A DNA stretch of 11,576 nt from an uncultured Clostridia bacterium (lineage in GTDB: Bacteria; Bacillota; Clostridia; Christensenellales; Aristaeellaceae). The DNA is taken from assembly GCA_934670175.1 (NCBI GenBank), contig CAKUOX010000069.1:1-11576 (forward strand), in the 5' to 3' direction. Positions within the stretch are counted from its first letter, which is position 1; each line of letters begins with the position of its first letter. The position numbers were made by a program, and so were the translations under genes. Of the stretch, positions 1 to 6,511 are shown one piece after another. The notes below the pieces were generated by a model, which did no database searches, was not told where the DNA came from, and saw nothing but the letters and a program-made list of their open reading frames with translations.

Positions 1-2069
1 GTCTGGGCTTTTCCTTCGATTATGACCGCGAAATTTCCACCACCGATCCGAAGTATTACAAGTGGACGCAGTGGATTTTCCTGAAGCTGTTCGAGCACGG
101 CCTTGCCTACAAGCAGGAAATGCCCATCAACTGGTGCACCAGCTGCAAGATCGGTCTGGCGAACGAAGAGGTCGTCAACGGCGTATGCGAGCGCTGCGGC
201 GGCGAGGTCGTCCGCAAGGTAAAGAGCCAGTGGATGCTGCGCATCACCGATTACGCCCAGAAGCTGATCGACGGATTGGACACCGTGGATTTTATCGAGC
301 GCGTGAAGGTACAGCAGCGCAACTGGATCGGCAGAAGCGAAGGCGCGGAGGTGGATTTCAACCTGTCCTCCGGCGATAAGCTGACCGTGTACACCACGCG
401 CCCGGATACGCTCTTCGGCGCGACCTACATGGTCATTTCGCCCGAACATCCGATGATCGACGCGCGCAGGGACATGATTTCCAATTATGCCGAAATCGTG
501 GCGTACCGCGAGGCGGCGGCGCGCAAGAGCGATTTTGAGCGCACCGAAATGAATAAGGATAAGACCGGCGTGCAGATCGAGGGCATTCATGCGATCAACC
601 CCGTGAACGGCAAGCCGATTCCGGTATGGGTATCCGATTATGTACTGATGAGCTACGGCACCGGCGCGATCATGGCGGTTCCCGCGCACGATACGCGCGA
701 CTGGGAATTTGCAAAGAAGTTCGGCCTGAAGATCGTCGAGGTCGTGGCGGGCGGTAACGTGGACGAAGCGCCCTACAACGATATTCAGGATGGCGTGATG
801 GTCAATTCCGAATTCCTGAACGGCATGAAGGTGGCGGACGCCAAGCGCGCCATCATCGATTATCTGGTGGAAAAGGGCATCGGACATAAGAAGATCAACT
901 TCAAGCTGCGCGACTGGGTATTCTCCCGCCAGCGCTATTGGGGCGAGCCGATCCCGCTGGTGAAGTGCCCCTGCTGCGGCTGGGTGGCGCTGCCCGAATC
1001 GGAGCTTCCGCTGAAGCTGCCCGAAGTGGAAAGCTATGAACCCACCGATAACGGCGAATCCCCGCTGGCGGCGATGACCGATTGGGTGAACACCACCTGC
1101 CCGAAGTGCGGCGGCCCCGCGCAGCGCGAAACCGATACCATGCCGCAGTGGGCGGGCTCCAGCTGGTATTTCCTGCGCTACATTGATCCGTGGAACGATA
1201 CGTGCATCGCCGATCCCGAAGAATTGAAGTACTGGCTGCCAGTAGACTGGTACAACGGCGGCATGGAGCATACCACCCTGCATCTGCTCTACAGCCGCTT
1301 CTGGCATCGCTTCCTGTATGATATCGGCGTGGTGCCCACGAAGGAGCCGTATCAGAAGCGCACGAGCCACGGCATGATTCTGGGCAGCGACGGCGAAAAG
1401 ATGTCCAAGAGCCGCGGCAACGTGGTCAATCCCGATGAAATCGTGGATGAACTGGGCGCGGATGCGTTCCGCATGTACGAAATGTTCATGGGCGCGTTTG
1501 ATCAGGCGATTCCGTGGAGCACCGACGGCGCGCGCGGCTGCCGCCGTTTCCTGGATCGCGTATGGCGCATGATGGAATTCATGACCGATGAACCCGACAT
1601 TTCCGAAGATATGAAGTTCGATGTGAACACCTGCATCAAGAAGGTTTCCGAGGATTTCGAACGCATGAAGTTCAATACCGGCATCGCGGCGATGATGACG
1701 CTGGTAAACGCGTTCTACGCCAAGGGCAGCATTACGAAGGGCGAAATGACCGTGCTGATCAAGCTGCTGAACCCCGTCGCGCCGCACATCACCGAGGAAA
1801 TCAACGAAATGTGCGCCTGCTGCGATGGCGAACTGATGCATGCGCCGTGGCCGGTATGCGATGAATCCGCGCTGGTTAAATCCACGGTTGAAATCGCGAT
1901 GCAGATCAACGGCAAGGTGCGCGGCCGCATGAACGTGCCCGCCGATTTGACCCGCGATTGCGCCGCCGAATATTTCATGGCGCTGGACGAGATCAAGAAG
2001 CTGGTGGGCGATAAGCCGGTCAAGAAGCTGGTATTCGTGCCGGGCAGGCTGGTAAACATCGTGATGTGA
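1..2069 (+). CDS. leuS: Leucyl-tRNA synthetase, 5'-truncated by the window edge
   Basis: This class I synthetase charges tRNA-Leu with leucine in the cytoplasm and edits mischarged products. The first complete codon is at base 3; 688 residues are visible against roughly 800-860 in bacterial LeuRS, so the N-terminus with the HIGH motif lies upstream of the window. Visible in order: the family segment YYKWTQWIF (residues 18-26); a zinc knuckle with Cys45, 48, 62 and 65; the CP1 editing domain with TTRPDTLFGAT (about 131) and the conserved Asp-containing VPAHDTRDWEFA (about 226-237); FSRQRYWGEPIP on re-entry to the catalytic fold; a second Cys cluster (322, 324, 325, 366, 369); KMSKS at 466-470 (bases 1398-1412); then the helical anticodon-binding domain, with QINGKVRG and a VPGRLVNIV-type end. 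The frame is intact. It is probably cotranscribed with the PAP2 gene 30 bases downstream. Confidence 0.98.
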   Translation, partial: LGFSFDYDREISTTDPKYYKWTQWIFLKLFEHGLAYKQEMPINWCTSCKIGLANEEVVNGVCERCGGEVVRKVKSQWMLRITDYAQKLIDGLDTVDFIERVKVQQRNWIGRSEGAEVDFNLSSGDKLTVYTTRPDTLFGATYMVISPEHPMIDARRDMISNYAEIVAYREAAARKSDFERTEMNKDKTGVQIEGIHAINPVNGKPIPVWVSDYVLMSYGTGAIMAVPAHDTRDWEFAKKFGLKIVEVVAGGNVDEAPYNDIQDGVMVNSEFLNGMKVADAKRAIIDYLVEKGIGHKKINFKLRDWVFSRQRYWGEPIPLVKCPCCGWVALPESELPLKLPEVESYEPTDNGESPLAAMTDWVNTTCPKCGGPAQRETDTMPQWAGSSWYFLRYIDPWNDTCIADPEELKYWLPVDWYNGGMEHTTLHLLYSRFWHRFLYDIGVVPTKEPYQKRTSHGMILGSDGEKMSKSRGNVVNPDEIVDELGADAFRMYEMFMGAFDQAIPWSTDGARGCRRFLDRVWRMMEFMTDEPDISEDMKFDVNTCIKKVSEDFERMKFNTGIAAMMTLVNAFYAKGSITKGEMTVLIKLLNPVAPHITEEINEMCACCDGELMHAPWPVCDESALVKSTVEIAMQINGKVRGRMNVPADLTRDCAAEYFMALDEIKKLVGDKPVKKLVFVPGRLVNIVM

Positions 2070-2099
2070 TGTACCTTCCGCCGGATAAGGAGATTGAAA

Positions 2100-2798
2100 A
2101 TGAGCAAAAAGAACAAAACCGGCGAAAAAGCGGCGGTGGCGATCGTACTGCTGATCGCGTTCATCGGCTATACGCTTTTACTGCGCATTGTGGATGTGCA
2201 GGCGATCGGGCCGCTGGATTCTCAGGTGGGCTTCGCCAGCCTGAATGATCTGGTGTTTAACGCGCTGGGGACGAGCGATACCTGGTACAGCATCACCAAG
2301 CTGATCGGCTATGCCGCCATTGTGGTTGCCCTGCTGATGGGCGTCTGGATGCTGATTCAGATGATTCGCCGCAAGGGGTTTTTCAAGGCGGATCACCGGT
2401 TCTATGCGCTGATGGGATTGTACGTGGTGATGGGCTGCCTGTATGTGGCGTTCGATCATGTGATCGTGATCAATTATCGTCCGGTGCTGGAGTCGGGCGC
2501 GCTCGCGCCTTCCTATCCCAGCTCGCATACGATGCTCACGCTGACCATCGCGCTGTCCGCGGCTTCGGCGATTCCGGGCATACTGCACAGGCGTTCCCTG
2601 AAGCCCGTCTGCTGGACGATTGCGATCGCGGTATCGGCGGTGATGGCGGTGGGCCGGCTGCTTTCGGGCGTGCATTGGATCAGCGATATCGTGGGCGCGG
2701 TGATTCTGTCCTGCGCGCTGGTCGCCGTATACGATGCGGTAAGCTATGCGATCGGCAGGCGCATTCATCTGCGCCGCCGCGCGGCAAGGCGCGCATAA
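2100..2798 (+). CDS. PAP2-superfamily membrane phosphatase
   Basis: This is a 232-residue polytopic membrane protein of the type 2 phosphatidic acid phosphatase superfamily, which removes phosphate from lipid phosphates or polyprenyl pyrophosphates. Six hydrophobic segments are visible, at about 11-29, 68-88, 103-123, 143-160, 170-188 and 196-215. The catalytic signature is present: NYRP (Arg127-Pro128), YPSSH (140-143, a variant of PSGH), and Arg186-x5-His192-x3-Asp196. The lysine usually seven residues before the motif I arginine is His120 here. The ATG at 2100 is preferred over an upstream in-frame TTG at 2094, because AAGGAG (2087-2092) lies 7 bases before the ATG and only 1 before the TTG. 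The C-terminus is a basic tail with many Arg. Family assignment is secure; the substrate (undecaprenyl pyrophosphate, phosphatidylglycerophosphate or another lipid) cannot be told. It follows leuS closely, probably in the same transcript. Confidence 0.9.
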   Translation: MSKKNKTGEKAAVAIVLLIAFIGYTLLLRIVDVQAIGPLDSQVGFASLNDLVFNALGTSDTWYSITKLIGYAAIVVALLMGVWMLIQMIRRKGFFKADHRFYALMGLYVVMGCLYVAFDHVIVINYRPVLESGALAPSYPSSHTMLTLTIALSAASAIPGILHRRSLKPVCWTIAIAVSAVMAVGRLLSGVHWISDIVGAVILSCALVAVYDAVSYAIGRRIHLRRRAARRA

Positions 2799-2820
2799 AG
2801 CGCACATCGCTTATCTAAGA

Positions 2821-2867
2821 AAATCCCTCCGAGATTTAACACATTTTTGATGTGCTTGGGGGGATTT
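2821..2867 (+). terminator. Imperfect hairpin, possible terminator of leuS-PAP2
   Basis: AAATCCCTCC (2821-2830) pairs with GGGGGGATTT (2858-2867), nine Watson-Crick pairs plus one G-T. A nested CACAT/ATGTG stem (2840-2844 with 2850-2854) lies inside. The bases after it are T-rich but not a clean T-run. The left arm can also pair locally, AAATC (2821-2825) with GATTT (2833-2837). It sits between the PAP2 stop and the rpsB promoter, where a terminator is expected, but it is not canonical. Confidence 0.5.
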
Positions 2868-2870
2868 ATG

Positions 2871-2879
2871 TGTTATAAT
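2871..2879 (+). promoter_or_regulatory. Extended -10 promoter for rpsB
   Basis: TGTTATAAT contains a consensus TATAAT (2874-2879) with the extended TGn element directly before it. No good -35 hexamer exists at 16-19 bases (TGTGCT at 17); the closest match, TTGATG at 2847-2852, is 21 bases away. Extended -10 promoters tolerate a weak -35. Transcription would start near 2886 and give an rpsB leader of about 115 nt. Confidence 0.65.
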
Positions 2880-2884
2880 GGCAC

Positions 2885-2950
2885 TTGGGTAAATTTGAGC
2901 CCAAAACACACCTGCGCTGATTCGCGCGGCGGTTGCCCGTTCGGGTGCCG
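2885..2950 (+). promoter_or_regulatory. Structured rpsB 5' leader with three adjacent hairpins
   Basis: Three stem-loops lie side by side between the promoter and the rpsB ribosome binding site. The first is TTGGG/CCCAA (2885-2889 with 2900-2904). The second is CC(T)GCGC/GCGCGG (2911-2917 with 2924-2929; T2913 bulged; loop TGATTC). The third is CGGT(T)GCCC/GGGTGCCG (2930-2938 with 2943-2950; one T bulged; loop GTTC). Ribosomal protein operons are often controlled by leader structures that bind their own product, and S2 does this in E. coli. Regulation by S2 here is inference. Confidence 0.45.
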
Positions 2951-3000
2951 TTCGAAGATGAGGAACAGGGAGGTTGCAAAACAAAAGGAGGAAACCCCAA

Positions 3001-3741
3001 ATGGCAGTTATTTCCATGAAGCAGCTGCTGGAGGCCGGCGTACATTTCGGCCATCAGACCCGCCGCTGGAACCCGAAGATGGCGCAGTACATCTTCACCG
3101 AGCGCAATGGTATCTACATCATCGACCTGCAGAAGACCGTTCGCAAGATCGACGAAGCCTACATGTTCATCCGCGACGTCGCGATGGAAGGTAAGTCCGT
3201 TCTGTTCGTCGGCACCAAGAAGCAGGCGCAGGAATCCATCGAATCCGAAGCCAAGCGCTGCGGTATGTTCTATGTCAACAATCGTTGGCTGGGCGGCACG
3301 CTGACCAACTTCCGCACCATCCAGACCCGTATCAAGAAGCTGAACGACATCGATAAGATGGAAAAGGACGGCCAGTTCGAAGTTCTGCCCAAGAAGGAAG
3401 TCATCAAGCTGTGCGCAGAGCGCGAAAAGCTGCTGAAGAACCTGGGCGGCATCCGTGAAATGAAGAAGCTCCCCGGCGCGCTGTTCATCGTTGACCCCCG
3501 CAAGGAGCGCATCGCCGTACAGGAAGCCCGCATCCTGGGCATCCCGATCGTGGCCATCGTTGACACCAACTGCGATCCCGACGAGATCGACTACGTTATC
3601 CCCGGCAATGACGACGCCATCCGCGCCGTTAAGCTGATCGCCGGCAAGCTGGCCGACGCCGTGCTGGAAGGCAAGCAGGGCGAGCAGACTGAAGATGAAG
3701 CTGCTCCCGTCGCCGAAGCCACCGAGGCTGCCGCCGAATAA
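3001..3741 (+). CDS. rpsB: 30S ribosomal protein S2
   Basis: S2 is a 30S subunit protein that assembles late and sits near the anti-Shine-Dalgarno region. The product is 246 residues, the usual length for bacterial S2. The N-terminal signature LLEAGVHFGHQTRRWNPKM is at residues 9-27, followed by IYIIDLQKT, the VLFVGTKKQA strand-turn, YVNNRWLGGTLTNF, LPGALFIVDPRKE, and the late segments GIPIVAIVDTNCDPD and IPGNDDAIRA. The C-terminus is a disposable acidic/Ala-rich tail, common in Bacillota. The ATG at 3001 is chosen because AAGGAGG (2985-2991) stands 9 bases upstream; a TTG at 2974 is in frame but has no site. Leucine codons are almost all CTG, as expected for a highly expressed gene. It is transcribed from the extended -10 promoter near 2874, with tsf following 103 bases later. 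Confidence 0.98.
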   Translation: MAVISMKQLLEAGVHFGHQTRRWNPKMAQYIFTERNGIYIIDLQKTVRKIDEAYMFIRDVAMEGKSVLFVGTKKQAQESIESEAKRCGMFYVNNRWLGGTLTNFRTIQTRIKKLNDIDKMEKDGQFEVLPKKEVIKLCAEREKLLKNLGGIREMKKLPGALFIVDPRKERIAVQEARILGIPIVAIVDTNCDPDEIDYVIPGNDDAIRAVKLIAGKLADAVLEGKQGEQTEDEAAPVAEATEAAAE

Positions 3742-3756
3742 GTAATTTAATATCAC

Positions 3757-3816
3757 GCATGCGACAATCGGCTTCGTCCGAATGCCGCATGCCGCGTGTA
3801 AGGGGCATATCCCCTT
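3757..3816 (+). promoter_or_regulatory. Two hairpins in the rpsB-tsf intergenic region
   Basis: The first hairpin has an outer stem GCATGCG/CGCATGC (3757-3763 with 3786-3792) and an inner stem ATCGG/CCG(A)AT around the loop CTTCGT. The second is AAGGGG/CCCCTT (3800-3805 with 3811-3816, loop CATAT). Neither is followed by a T-run, so a strong intrinsic terminator is unlikely. They may tune RNA stability, processing or partial termination between S2 and EF-Ts. The mechanism is inference. Confidence 0.5.
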
Positions 3817-3844
3817 CCCCATCGACAGACAGGAGGATAAAAAC

Positions 3845-4768
3845 ATGGCAGAAATTTCCGCAAAAGTTGTTATGGATCTGCGCGGCCGTACCGGCTGTGG
3901 CATGATGGATTGCAAAAAGGCGCTGGCCGCCTGCGAAGGCGATATTGAAAAGGCCATCGACTATCTGCGCGAAAAGGGCTTGGCGAAGGCTGCCAAGAAG
4001 CAGAGCCGTATCGCCGCTGAGGGCGTTGTGGGCGCTTACATCTGTGAAAAGTGCGGCACCGGCGCGCTGGTTGAAGTCAACTGCGAAACCGACTTCGTGG
4101 CCAACACCCCCGAATTCAAGGAAATGGTTCAGCAGATCGCCAAGGCGATCGTCATGGCCAATCCTGCGGACGTCGACGCGCTGGGCGCTGTGAAGCTGCC
4201 CGACAACGAGGCGCAGACCGTGAATGATCTGGTGACTGAAAAGACCGCGAAGATCGGTGAAAAGATCTCCGTGCGCCGTTTCGTTCGCTATGAAGCCGGC
4301 AATGGCCTGGTGGATTCCTACATCCACATGGGCGGCAAGGTTGGCGTGCTGGTTCTGGCCGAGGGCGAAAAGACCGACGCTGTGAAGGAAGTCCTGCACG
4401 ACGTCGCGCTGCAGATCGCAGCCGCTTCTCCCGTGGCTCCGGAATACGTCACCCGCGATCAGGTGAACCCCGAGCATCTGCACCATGAGACCGAGATTCT
4501 GGCGGCTCAGGCGCGCAACGAAGGCAAGCCCGAGAAGATCATCGAGAAGATGGTTCAGGGTCGTATCAACAAGTTCTACGAGGAAGTCTGCCTGATGGAG
4601 CAGAGCTTCGTTAAGGACAGCGAGATGACCGTTGAGAAGATGATCAACACCAAGGCGCCCGGCACCAAGATCGTCGCTTTCACCCGCTACAAGATGGGCG
4701 ACGGCCTGGAGAAGAAGGTTACGGATCTGGCCGCAGAAGTTGCGGAACAGACCAAGATGAAGGGCTAA
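3845..4768 (+). CDS. tsf: Translation elongation factor Ts
   Basis: EF-Ts is the guanine nucleotide exchange factor that recycles EF-Tu-GDP in the cytoplasm. The product is 307 residues, normal for a bacterial EF-Ts. The N-terminal UBA-like module carries RTGCGMMDCKKAL (residues 15-27; the family norm is TGAGMMDCKKAL), followed by the core signature VEVNCETDFVA (76-86). A second subdomain motif, VDSYIHMGGKVGVLV, follows in the middle, and the C-terminal part contains the long helical segment and FTRYKMGDGLEKK. The ATG at 3845 is supported by AGGAGG at 3831-3836, 8 bases away; upstream in-frame starts to 3782 would read through the intergenic hairpins. An unusual detail is the CEKC pair (Cys67, Cys70) where the family normally has a glycine-rich turn. 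A terminator follows directly at 4783. Confidence 0.97.
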   Translation: MAEISAKVVMDLRGRTGCGMMDCKKALAACEGDIEKAIDYLREKGLAKAAKKQSRIAAEGVVGAYICEKCGTGALVEVNCETDFVANTPEFKEMVQQIAKAIVMANPADVDALGAVKLPDNEAQTVNDLVTEKTAKIGEKISVRRFVRYEAGNGLVDSYIHMGGKVGVLVLAEGEKTDAVKEVLHDVALQIAAASPVAPEYVTRDQVNPEHLHHETEILAAQARNEGKPEKIIEKMVQGRINKFYEEVCLMEQSFVKDSEMTVEKMINTKAPGTKIVAFTRYKMGDGLEKKVTDLAAEVAEQTKMKG

Positions 4769-4782
4769 GTCAAAATGTATTT

Positions 4783-4814
4783 AAGGGAACGTTTGAATTG
4801 AACGTTCCCTTTTT
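4783..4814 (+). terminator. Rho-independent terminator after tsf
   Basis: AAGGGAACGTT (4783-4793) and AACGTTCCCTT (4801-4811) form a perfect 11-base stem around the 7-base loop TGAATTG, and the T-run continues to 4814. This is a canonical intrinsic terminator, 14 bases after the tsf stop. It separates rpsB-tsf from the SH3-like gene, although the gene starts only 30 bases further on and no obvious promoter fits in between. Confidence 0.9.
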
Positions 4815-4827
4815 CGACTGATGAAGT

Positions 4828-4834
4828 AAGGAGG
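4828..4834 (+). promoter_or_regulatory. Ribosome binding site that fixes a GTG start
   Basis: AAGGAGG stands 9 bases before the GTG at 4844. The reading frame from this GTG opens directly into a typical signal peptide, so site and coding content agree on a non-ATG start. Confidence 0.85.
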
Positions 4835-4843
4835 GATTCCCCT

Positions 4844-5614
4844 GTGAAAAAAGCGCTGAGTATTCTAACCCTGCTTTGCGTTCTGGGCACGCTGTTTGCA
4901 TCGCCTGCCATGGCACAGGCTTCTGCAATCCCTAACCAGCGGCTTTCCTTCCGCACGGGCCCCAGTACGCGCTACACTGAATTATTCACGTTGCCAGAAA
5001 GCACTCATATCGTACCATTAGCGTATGAAGAGGGCAACGGTGTAACCTGGGTGCTTTGTGAATTCCAATACAACGGCGAGCTCTATCAGGGCTATACCGG
5101 TCTTAAACGCATGGAGGTTCGCGGAAATGTGCCTTGGGCAGAGCCATTCTTCGCGGGCGGCATTATACTCAACACGACGCCCGTCTATTCTGCACCTTCT
5201 ACAAGCGCGGCGCAGTATTCATGGCTATCGCGCGGTGAATCCGTCATGCTGTTGCAAAGCGACTATGATACCGAGGGCGACACCATCCCCTACGAAGGAC
5301 TCTATCTGGATTTTTCACTCGATTACGCCTATATCGAATATTACGACACTGCGGCGGGCGCTCCAGCACGCGGGTGGGTCTCGGAATATGATATTGCGTC
5401 CATCGGCACATCCGCCGGCTATGTAACGCAGGACAGCGCCGTCTACTCCGATGATCTAAAGAATACGATCGGCGTATTGAAGCAAAATGAGCTTGTTTCC
5501 ATAACGCCGCAGATGCCGAAATCCGGCTGTGTCGAGATCTGTTTCTACGACCGTGAAGCCTCCGAGCACACCATGGGGTATATTCCATTTAAAAACCTGC
5601 ACACATACGAATAA
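4844..5614 (+). CDS. Secreted SH3-like repeat protein of unknown function
   Basis: The product is 256 residues. Residues 1-24 form a signal peptide (MKKA, a hydrophobic core, then an Ala-Met-Ala cleavage site before Gln25), so it should be exported. No lipobox, LPXTG motif or membrane anchor is seen. The mature part reads as about three bacterial SH3-like units: one at 33-90 with the hallmark RLSFRTGPSTRYTEL, one at about 108-180 (TTPVYSAPSTSA to GWV), and one at about 193-250 (DSAVYSDDL to GYIPF). Such domains commonly bind cell-wall peptides or polysaccharide, but no catalytic domain is present, so a wall-associated or sensory role is only a guess. It lies between tsf and pyrH, after a terminator and 22 bases before pyrH. 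Codon use differs from the neighbours: by eye about 7 of 24 leucines are CTG, with TTA, CTA, TTG, CTT and CTC all used. This suggests low expression or later insertion. Confidence 0.88.
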   Translation: MKKALSILTLLCVLGTLFASPAMAQASAIPNQRLSFRTGPSTRYTELFTLPESTHIVPLAYEEGNGVTWVLCEFQYNGELYQGYTGLKRMEVRGNVPWAEPFFAGGIILNTTPVYSAPSTSAAQYSWLSRGESVMLLQSDYDTEGDTIPYEGLYLDFSLDYAYIEYYDTAAGAPARGWVSEYDIASIGTSAGYVTQDSAVYSDDLKNTIGVLKQNELVSITPQMPKSGCVEICFYDREASEHTMGYIPFKNLHTYE

Positions 5615-5636
5615 CAAACTGAAAGGTGCTTTTATC

Positions 5637-6359
5637 ATGTACAAGCGCATTATTCTGAAGCTCAGCGGCGAGACTCTGGCGCCGGAGCATATCCCTGAGA
5701 ACAAAAACGCATCGCTGACCTTTGATGCGGCGCGCGTGGATCGCGCGGCGGACGCCATCGTACGCCTGTGCGATCTGGGCGTACAGGTCGGCGTGGTGAT
5801 GGGCGGCGGCAACATCTGGCGCGGCCGCTTCACGGATGAAATGGATCCGGTACTGGCGGATCAGATGGGCATGCTGGCTACAGTCATCAACGCGCTGGCC
5901 GTGCAGGATGCGATACTGCGCCTGGGGCGCAAGGCCACGGTATTCACCGCGCAGGAAATGACCCGCTTTGCCGAGCTCTATCGCGCTGACAAGGCGATCG
6001 CCTGCCTGGAAAACGGCGGCGTAGCGCTGCTGGCGGGTGGCAGCGGCAACCCCTTCTTCACGACAGATACGGCGGCGGCGCTGCGCGCGGCAGAGCTGCG
6101 CGCAGATGCAGTGTTCAAGGGCACGACCGTAGACGGCGTATACGATTCCGACCCCCGCACCAATCCCGACGCGAAGCTCATTCGCGACATCAGCTATCGC
6201 AGCGCCATCGAGCAGAATCTGCGCGTGATGGACGCCACGGCCTTCCAGATCTGTCTGGAGCAGAAGGTAAAGCAGATCCGTGTGTTCAACATGGACGATC
6301 TGGACAACATTCTGTGCGCCGCCCGCGGCGAAGATATTGGCACGGTGGTGCACGCCTGA
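5637..6359 (+). CDS. pyrH: UMP kinase
   Basis: UMP kinase makes UDP from UMP and ATP, the committed step to pyrimidine nucleotides, as a cytoplasmic hexamer of the amino acid kinase family. The 240-residue length is typical. Visible motifs are the phosphate-binding Lys8 in LKLSGE (7-12), VMGGGNIWRG (54-63), DQMGMLATVINALAVQDA (75-92), the GGSGNPFFTTDTAA loop (134-147), TTVDGVYDSDP (163-173) for nucleotide binding, and MDATAF (198-203). Segment 16-30 (PEHIP to LTFD) departs from the glycine-rich stretch usual after SGE. The ATG at 5637 is selected because AAAGGTG (5622-5628) lies 8 bases upstream; the frame stays open back into the SH3-like gene only by chance. It shares a short 22-base junction with that gene. 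No frr follows, in contrast to the common tsf-pyrH-frr order. Confidence 0.97.
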   Translation: MYKRIILKLSGETLAPEHIPENKNASLTFDAARVDRAADAIVRLCDLGVQVGVVMGGGNIWRGRFTDEMDPVLADQMGMLATVINALAVQDAILRLGRKATVFTAQEMTRFAELYRADKAIACLENGGVALLAGGSGNPFFTTDTAAALRAAELRADAVFKGTTVDGVYDSDPRTNPDAKLIRDISYRSAIEQNLRVMDATAFQICLEQKVKQIRVFNMDDLDNILCAARGEDIGTVVHA

Positions 6360-6385
6360 GCCTGAACAACCGTCATCGAACGCAT

Positions 6386-6429
6386 AGAGCAGCGGCTGCA
6401 TGAGGAAAAACTCATGCAGCCGCTGCTTT
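6386..6429. terminator. Strong hairpin between convergent pyrH and deoD
   Basis: AGCAGCGGCTGCATGAG (6388-6404) pairs perfectly with its complement at 6411-6427 around a GAAAAA loop, with a G-T and an A-T pair extending the base. It lies 26 bases after the pyrH stop and 82 bases beyond the deoD stop on the other strand, as expected for a shared bidirectional terminator. The tract after the stem is only TTTG on the plus strand and TCTATG on the minus strand, so termination may be inefficient or assisted. Confidence 0.7.
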
Positions 6430-6511
6430 GCTGAAATGCTGGAATCAGCCAAACCAGAGCTTTGCTGGTCGGTGGTCCTATGCCAATTGTGTGCGTGCCG
6501 ATGCTTCTCGT
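6430..6511. other. Short intergenic remainder, nothing recognised
   Basis: This gap follows the convergent hairpin up to the deoD stop. I see no plausible open frame with a ribosome binding site. The only structure is a weak ACCAG/CTGGT element, read on the minus strand, without a T-run. Confidence 0.5.

Noticed and set aside
3800..3816. Intrinsic terminator between rpsB and tsf
   Set aside because: The stem is good but is followed by CCCC rather than a T-run, so I call it a structured element only.
2866..3957. Minus-strand open frame of 363 codons opposite rpsB
   Set aside because: It covers the rpsB leader, rpsB and the start of tsf, with no family motif; it is a mirror of strongly biased ribosomal-gene codons.
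3629..4486. Minus-strand open frame opposite tsf
   Set aside because: Antisense shadow of tsf; no ribosome binding site and no recognisable domain.
4769..4843. Promoter for the SH3-like gene
   Set aside because: Only about 13 bases separate the terminator T-run from the ribosome binding site, and no convincing -35/-10 pair is seen before it.
5579..5584. TATATT as a -10 box for pyrH
   Set aside because: No acceptable -35 or TGn extension accompanies it, and AT-rich codons of the SH3-like gene explain it.
5529..5636. N-terminal extension of pyrH
   Set aside because: The upstream in-frame codons lie within the SH3-like gene; the family start MYKRIILKLSGE and AAAGGTG both point to 5637.
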